A DNA stretch of 17,425 bases from Nitrososphaerota archaeon (GTDB taxonomy: Archaea > Thermoproteota > Nitrososphaeria > Nitrososphaerales > Nitrososphaeraceae), in assembly GCA_005877345.1 (NCBI GenBank), contig VBPR01000213.1, positions 1 through 17,425 of the forward strand, written 5' to 3'. A program made the position numbers and the translations under genes. Numbering within the stretch: position 1 is the first letter of the stretch; each line of letters starts with the position of its first letter. This document shows, piece by piece, positions 13,845 to 17,425 of the stretch. The notes below the pieces were generated by a model. It was not told where the DNA came from, made no database searches, and worked only from the letters and a program-made list of their open reading frames with translations.

Positions 13845-14033
13845 CGATTTATTACGAATTACAGTTACATGTAGTTAGTTTCAAGCTTTTCAATTGTAAT
13901 GATTAATTAATCTCATCTTTTAAATCCACGTAGGAAATGCCATCTAAATATTAAAATTGGTTAGATAATCATGAAAAAATAATTACAATAGCAAAAAAAA
14001 CAAATGTTCAGATTTTATATAAACATTTCAAAA

Positions 14034-14044
14034 GATTTATTTAT
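14034..14044 (+). promoter_or_regulatory. TATA box of the secreted repeat-protein gene
   Basis: GATTTATTTAT lies 22-32 nt before the ATG at 14066. A second candidate, TTTTATATAAA, lies at 14013-14023. Confidence 0.45.
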
Positions 14045-14065
14045 GATAATTTAGAGTTGGTTATA

Positions 14066-15463
14066 ATGACAAGAACACAATCAAGGATTAAGCTATCTCT
14101 TCTATTGGGAACGATTATAGCTCTCGGAGTTTTTTCCATTGCCATCAATAACATCCCAGTACAAGCACTGCATAAAGAAGAACAAAAATTGGATAAATTT
14201 GATAATCTCAAGGAGTTTGCAGATGCTGTAAAAAAAGGTGATGCAAATATAGAGAAGATACCTCTTTTATCGATGAAAGCCTCAAAGATTTATGATGATG
14301 CAGATAAACAAACGCAGGATTGTATAAACCTAGCGGCAAAAATAGGAAAAAGTCTTGTTAGTAAAGAAGTGGTACATTGTGTTGACGATGTGAACTTTTT
14401 TAATACCAAGTTTTCCTCAAATAGTAGCGTTCCTACTAGTAAGACTTCTACTACTACCGGCACATCTACAGATACTGGCACATCTACAGATACTGGCACA
14501 TCTACAGATACTGGCACATCTACAGATACTGGCACATCTACAGATACTGGCACCGATGGTACAACAACTTCAGATGTTAAATCAACTTCCGGTGATGTTA
14601 AAGAAAACAATATGATTAATGAACTTGTGAAAACCGGAAAGTTCACAGAAAATGAAGCCAAAGACTTCGTATCAAAAACGATGCAGAATGGAGCCGATGG
14701 TGGATCAAGTTCCGATTCTCCAAAGACTTCTAATGCAGATACCAGTACTAGTAATGCTCAAGCTTCCGATAATACCCAGTCAACTAGCAGTCAAGATAAC
14801 AATGCAAATACCCAGTCAACTAGCAGTCAAGATAACAATGCAAATACCCAGTCAACTAGCAGTCAAGATAACAATGCAAATACCCAGTCATCAAACAATC
14901 AGGATAATAATGCAAATACCCAGTCATCAAACAATCAGGATAATAATGCAAATACCCAGTCAACTAGCAGTCAAGACAATGCAAATACCCAGTCATCAAA
15001 CAATCAGGATAATAATAATCAGTCCTCTAATAACTCGGACAAGGCTATAGACTATAACGATCTCAAAAACCTTGTACATAGCATAAAAAACCACGTCGTA
15101 GATAGTGATGACATAACGTTGAATGCTTTCAAAGATTCAGGTGCTTATCAGGGGGCAGATGAGGCAACCCAAAAGTGTATAGACTTGGCAGGAAAAATAG
15201 GAAGTAAGCTTGGTGATCAGGAAATAGTACACTGTTCTGAGGATCCAAACTTTTATCAAAACCAAATTTCTAGTAATAGCAACAACGCCAACGACAACAA
15301 CGCCAACAGCAACGACAATAGCAATAGCAATAGCAACAACAACGCCAACAGCAACGACAATAGCAATAGCAACAACAACGCCAACAGCAACGACAATAGC
15401 AACAGCAACGACAATAGCAACAGCAACAGCAACGACAACAATTCTGGCGGTACTGGTAACTAG
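14066..15463 (+). CDS. Large secreted low-complexity protein with two C-x17-HC domains
   Basis: A 465-residue exported protein of no family I recognise. Layout: signal peptide 1-34 (cleavage after VQA); first copy of the C-x17-HC domain, about 48-111, with Cys86, His104 and Cys105; five TSTDTG repeats (133-162); a short charged helical part (181-205); seven Asn/Gln/Ser repeats of 11-12 residues (about 236-317); second domain copy, about 333-396, with Cys371, His389 and Cys390; then a tail of some 65 residues made almost only of Asn, Ser and Asp, ending GGTGN. The Thr/Ser-rich parts are likely glycosylated. A surface or matrix role is inferred. The ATG at 14066 is preferred over a TTG three codons earlier. 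It converges with the AN1-M50 gene. Confidence 0.85.
   Translation: MTRTQSRIKLSLLLGTIIALGVFSIAINNIPVQALHKEEQKLDKFDNLKEFADAVKKGDANIEKIPLLSMKASKIYDDADKQTQDCINLAAKIGKSLVSKEVVHCVDDVNFFNTKFSSNSSVPTSKTSTTTGTSTDTGTSTDTGTSTDTGTSTDTGTSTDTGTDGTTTSDVKSTSGDVKENNMINELVKTGKFTENEAKDFVSKTMQNGADGGSSSDSPKTSNADTSTSNAQASDNTQSTSSQDNNANTQSTSSQDNNANTQSTSSQDNNANTQSSNNQDNNANTQSSNNQDNNANTQSTSSQDNANTQSSNNQDNNNQSSNNSDKAIDYNDLKNLVHSIKNHVVDSDDITLNAFKDSGAYQGADEATQKCIDLAGKIGSKLGDQEIVHCSEDPNFYQNQISSNSNNANDNNANSNDNSNSNSNNNANSNDNSNSNNNANSNDNSNSNDNSNSNSNDNNSGGTGN
14459..14548 (+). repeat. Five perfect 18-bp tandem repeats (TSTDTG)
   Basis: GGCACATCTACAGATACT repeats five times without a change (14459-14476 onward), encoding Thr-Ser-Thr-Asp-Thr-Gly units. 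Perfect DNA identity means recent expansion, so copy number probably varies among strains. Confidence 0.95.
14771..15016 (+). repeat. Seven imperfect 36-bp coding repeats, two alternating types
   Basis: Units start at 14771, 14807, 14843, 14879, 14915, 14951 and 14984. Each opens with AATACCCAGTCA. Type A encodes NTQSTSSQDNNA and type B NTQSSNNQDNNA; the order is A-A-A-B-B-A-B, the sixth unit being 33 bp with one codon lost and the seventh merging into the next segment. Reuse of type A after B points to unequal exchange or slippage. Confidence 0.9.
15281..15442 (+). repeat. Asn/Ser/Asp low-complexity tail
   Basis: The DNA is a mesh of AAC, AGC, GAC, AAT and GCC codons with recurring AACAACGCCAACAGCAACG blocks. 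The antisense frames it opens (Val/Ala/Leu-rich) are artefacts. Confidence 0.85.
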
Positions 15464-15488
15464 TATCGTCAATACTTTTTTATTTAAA

Positions 15489-16226
15489 TTAGGTATTAAT
15501 TAAAACAAATAATCCCATTGTACCAGCCATCATAAAGATCCATACAATTTTATTCCAACTAAAAATTTTCTGGCCGTCTAGGTTTCCAAATGGCAGTAAA
15601 TTAAATAACGCGATCCATGAATTAAATAATGCTCCAATATACAGGTAATCAACAAATGGATTTCGATAAAATAATATCAAAAATATAAAACCCATAACAA
15701 GATTAGTAAGCGGTCCAATAAACGCAACTCTCCCAAACTTACTTCTATCCGATAAATCTATTACAACAGCTCCGGGTGCTATGAATTTGAATGGGATAAA
15801 CGGTATTGCCGAAAAAGCAGTTACTATTAGTCCATATGTATTTGTACGAAACTCCGCCCAGCTTCCATAAAACTGTGCTAACAGTTTATGAGCCAACTCA
15901 TGAACAAGGAAGGCACTAACAAAAATAGTCAAAAATTCCCAAGATATATCCCTATATCTGGTTAACGATAACCCAACAGCAGTTACTAAAATTGTTGCAA
16001 TAGACAAGTGAAGTATCTCTAGTTTAGAAAATTTTATTTTAAGTATGAGAGTTTCTAAAATTGAATTCTTTGTATTATTATATACCATATTTTTTTTGTC
16101 AATGTAATCTTTCAAAGAAACACATGAGTGGTTAATTGGAATTCTATGCATTTGACAGAACAATTTGTCACAATAAGTGCATCTAAAAGGTATAGTTTCA
16201 TTCGTATCACAAATCTCACATTTCAT
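15489..16226 (-). CDS. AN1 zinc finger fused to an M50 membrane metalloprotease
   Basis: A 245-residue membrane protein with two parts. The N-terminus is a complete AN1 zinc finger (Cys3, Cys6, Cys16, Cys19, Cys24, His27, His33, Cys35; spacing C-x2-C-x9-C-x2-C-x4-C-x2-H-x5-H-x-C). The rest is a site-2-protease type M50 peptidase with about six membrane spans, the active-site HELAHK (109-114) with Glu110, GPLTNLVMG (171-179) and NLLPFGNLDG (209-218), in which Asp217 is the third zinc ligand. All catalytic residues are present. Such proteases cut proteins within the membrane; the AN1 finger may bind the cytosolic substrate or ubiquitin-like proteins, which is inference. ATG at 16226; convergent with the secreted repeat-protein gene, 25 bases apart. 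Confidence 0.9.
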   Translation of the reverse strand: MKCEICDTNETIPFRCTYCDKLFCQMHRIPINHSCVSLKDYIDKKNMVYNNTKNSILETLILKIKFSKLEILHLSIATILVTAVGLSLTRYRDISWEFLTIFVSAFLVHELAHKLLAQFYGSWAEFRTNTYGLIVTAFSAIPFIPFKFIAPGAVVIDLSDRSKFGRVAFIGPLTNLVMGFIFLILFYRNPFVDYLYIGALFNSWIALFNLLPFGNLDGQKIFSWNKIVWIFMMAGTMGLFVLINT

Positions 16227-16424
16227 TAGGTTAATACACTCACTCTTTGTCTTAATCCTAGTTATTCTGCTCCAATGTCACATTTAAAAGTGTGTTTTCA
16301 TTCTTGAAACTGCATTCATAATGTTATTCAAAAAGTTCTTAAAATCAAATTGATTATTTAAGATCATATCTAATTCCTGGGATTTAGTTAAATGGCAAAT
16401 TCACAATGGTAATCTATATGAACT

Positions 16425-16907
16425 TTGGATTACTGTATTAAGTATAGAATTAGTTTGGCGAATGATGATAATACACATGATACAGATGATAAACTCATTC
16501 AACGCTATGATACTATTCTAAAAGAGAGTGCATTATTAAGTACCTTTTCTGGGATCCTCTTTGGATTTTTATTGAATATGGCCATAAATATACCCGCTAA
16601 TTTTGCACTTATCGATAAGATAACTCTGATAGCGGCTTTATATTCTATTACCGTTGCAGCTTCATTATTTGTCATGCCGGTAGTTTATCATCATTTACAG
16701 TACCCTTATGGAAGTTTCCATAAATTCAAGAGTAGAAGTCATAGATTTATCATCCTGGGTCTAATTCCTGCCGGTATTACTCTATACCTTGGCCTTGAAC
16801 TAGCAATCCACTCTCTCCTAGGTTTTATAGAATCATTTATCCTTGCCTCGCTACCATTTATCCTAGTTTATTTCTTGTTCAGATCTAGAAAAGGTCAATT
16901 CTTATAG
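16425..16907 (+). CDS. DUF6328-like four-span membrane protein
   Basis: A 160-residue membrane protein. After a charged N-terminus (DDNTHDTDDK) comes IQRYDTILKESALLSTFSGILFGFLLNMA (about 25-53), which resembles the conserved opening of the DUF6328 family, then spans near 62-84, 106-127 and 132-152, with VYHHLQYPYGSFHKFKSRSHR as the loop between the second and third. The function of the family is unknown. No ATG fits; TTG at 16425 or, 30 bases later, TTG at 16455 (LANDDN) could be the start, and both leave the membrane part intact. The neighbour downstream is a Ppx-type phosphatase with its own Shine-Dalgarno site, so an operon is not certain. Confidence 0.75.
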   Translation: MDYCIKYRISLANDDNTHDTDDKLIQRYDTILKESALLSTFSGILFGFLLNMAINIPANFALIDKITLIAALYSITVAASLFVMPVVYHHLQYPYGSFHKFKSRSHRFIILGLIPAGITLYLGLELAIHSLLGFIESFILASLPFILVYFLFRSRKGQFL

Positions 16908-16974
16908 AATCTATATGATCTACTTTTTCTATACTCACATAGTAAAAATATATACATATTCATAACGTACGTAT

Positions 16975-16980
16975 AAGGAG
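16975..16980 (+). promoter_or_regulatory. Shine-Dalgarno site deciding the ppx start
   Basis: AAGGAG stands 5 bases before the TTG at 16986, the clearest ribosome-binding site in the window. A TATA-like AAAATATATACATA lies upstream at about 16946-16959, leaving a short leader. Confidence 0.65.
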
Positions 16981-16985
16981 TATCA

Positions 16986-17425
16986 TTGAAAATATCTATC
17001 ATTGACATTGGCTCTAACACAATCAAGTTAGTTATCTATGATATCAAAAGGGATAATTCATTCATAGGTGTTCACCAAGAAAGCAGCAGAGTTAGACTTG
17101 GCGAATCACTAGCTTATTCGGACAGTCTTAATGAACAATCGATCCTCAAGAGTATTGACGTTCTTCTCCTGTATCGCGATATTGCTAGACTTGAATCTGC
17201 AAATAAAGTTATTTGTCTAGGTACAAGTGCTGTCAGAGAAGCAAAAAATGGTAAATACTTCATAGATCAAGTTTTTAAAAAGACCGGATTAAGAGTAAGG
17301 GTGCTAAATGGACAGGAAGAAGCTTACTATTCGTACTTGGGAGCTTCCATATCGACCTGTGTTCCAAATGGCCTGTTCTTTGATCTTGGCGGAGGAAGTT
17401 TGGAAATAGTTTACACTGAAGATTT
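16986..17425 (+). CDS. ppx: Ppx/GppA-family phosphatase (partial, cut by window end)
   Basis: The first 146 residues of an exopolyphosphatase or pppGpp phosphatase of the actin-like ATPase superfamily. Visible motifs are SIIDIGSNTIKLVIYDI (phosphate-1 loop, 4-20), CLGTSAVREAKNG, VLNGQEEAYYSYLGA with the catalytic Glu region, and the phosphate-2 loop FFDLGGGSLEIV near the window end. In archaea the usual role is release of phosphate from polyphosphate. The TTG at 16986 is supported by AAGGAG five bases upstream. The frame is open to base 17425, so the C-terminal domain lies outside. Exopolyphosphatase is favoured over GppA because archaea lack a classical stringent response, though this is inference. 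Confidence 0.88.
   Translation, partial: MKISIIDIGSNTIKLVIYDIKRDNSFIGVHQESSRVRLGESLAYSDSLNEQSILKSIDVLLLYRDIARLESANKVICLGTSAVREAKNGKYFIDQVFKKTGLRVRVLNGQEEAYYSYLGASISTCVPNGLFFDLGGGSLEIVYTED

Larger units (their letters stand above)
13163..14056. other. Long A+T-rich intergenic region
   Basis: Nearly 900 bases without a convincing gene. It contains palindrome copy 4 (13267), a stem ATTGCAT-taac-ATGCAAT (13631-13648), and two interleaved inverted repeats at 13762-13844. A TTG at 13729 with a TATA-like run before it could open a 24-residue Lys/Ser-rich peptide, too short to judge. The last 30 bases are the promoter of the secreted repeat protein. Confidence 0.5.

Noticed and set aside
14771..15016. 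Regular 36-bp repeats resembling a CRISPR array
   Set aside because: No unique spacers; the units are adjacent, in frame and encode an Asn/Gln/Ser-rich segment of a secreted protein.
14652..15050. Plus-strand frame with repeated Gln/Ile/Pro/Ser units inside the repeat gene
   Set aside because: Frame-shifted reading of the 36-bp repeats; no signal peptide or start context.
15137..15472. Long minus-strand frames rich in Val, Ala and Leu
   Set aside because: Antisense of the Asn/Ser/Asp tail; composition is forced by the codon repeat.

Overview
The window looks like chromosomal DNA of an ammonia-oxidising archaeon of the Nitrososphaeria (Thaumarchaeota), possibly a Nitrosocosmicus-like member. 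The evidence is an archaeal-type ribosomal cluster (eL18-uL13-uS9), an AN1 zinc finger fused to an M50 protease, a stand-alone Lrp/AsnC ligand-binding domain, AT-rich archaeal TATA boxes about 25-30 nt upstream of start codons with almost no leader, and a low overall G+C. The genus is inferred from gene style, not proven. No rRNA, tRNA, CRISPR array or intact mobile element was seen.

Left part (1-3000): three overlapping ribosomal protein genes, a convergent small zinc-ribbon protein and serine hydroxymethyltransferase (glyA). Middle (3400-9400): a small secreted protein, a UspA-type protein, BluB (synthesis of the lower ligand of cobalamin), an NRAMP-related metal transporter, a malic enzyme, a short zinc-ribbon protein and a creatininase-family amidohydrolase (possibly ArfB). 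These are mostly single genes with their own promoters rather than operons.

Right-centre (9500-14000): a short Lrp/AsnC RAM-domain protein and an AlkB-type dioxygenase are followed by a gene-poor, decaying stretch. It holds a broken purple-acid-phosphatase-like gene, a broken coiled-coil gene on the other strand, a small ORF with a possible in-frame stop, a G+C-rich island closed by an 11-bp stem (candidate structured RNA), and four copies of a 16-bp palindrome around ATATCACTAGTGATAT. A SnoaL-like protein sits among them.

Right end (14000-17425): a large secreted low-complexity protein, convergent with an AN1-M50 membrane protease, then a DUF6328-like membrane protein and the start of a Ppx/GppA phosphatase cut by the window end.

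The most notable novelty is a secreted domain of about 64 residues with spacing C-x17-H-C. It occurs once in the small protein at 3413 and twice in the large repeat protein at 14066, and all three copies align without gaps although the genes lie 10 kb apart. I do not recognise it as a named family. Start codons are unusual: about eight of the roughly eighteen genes appear to start with TTG.
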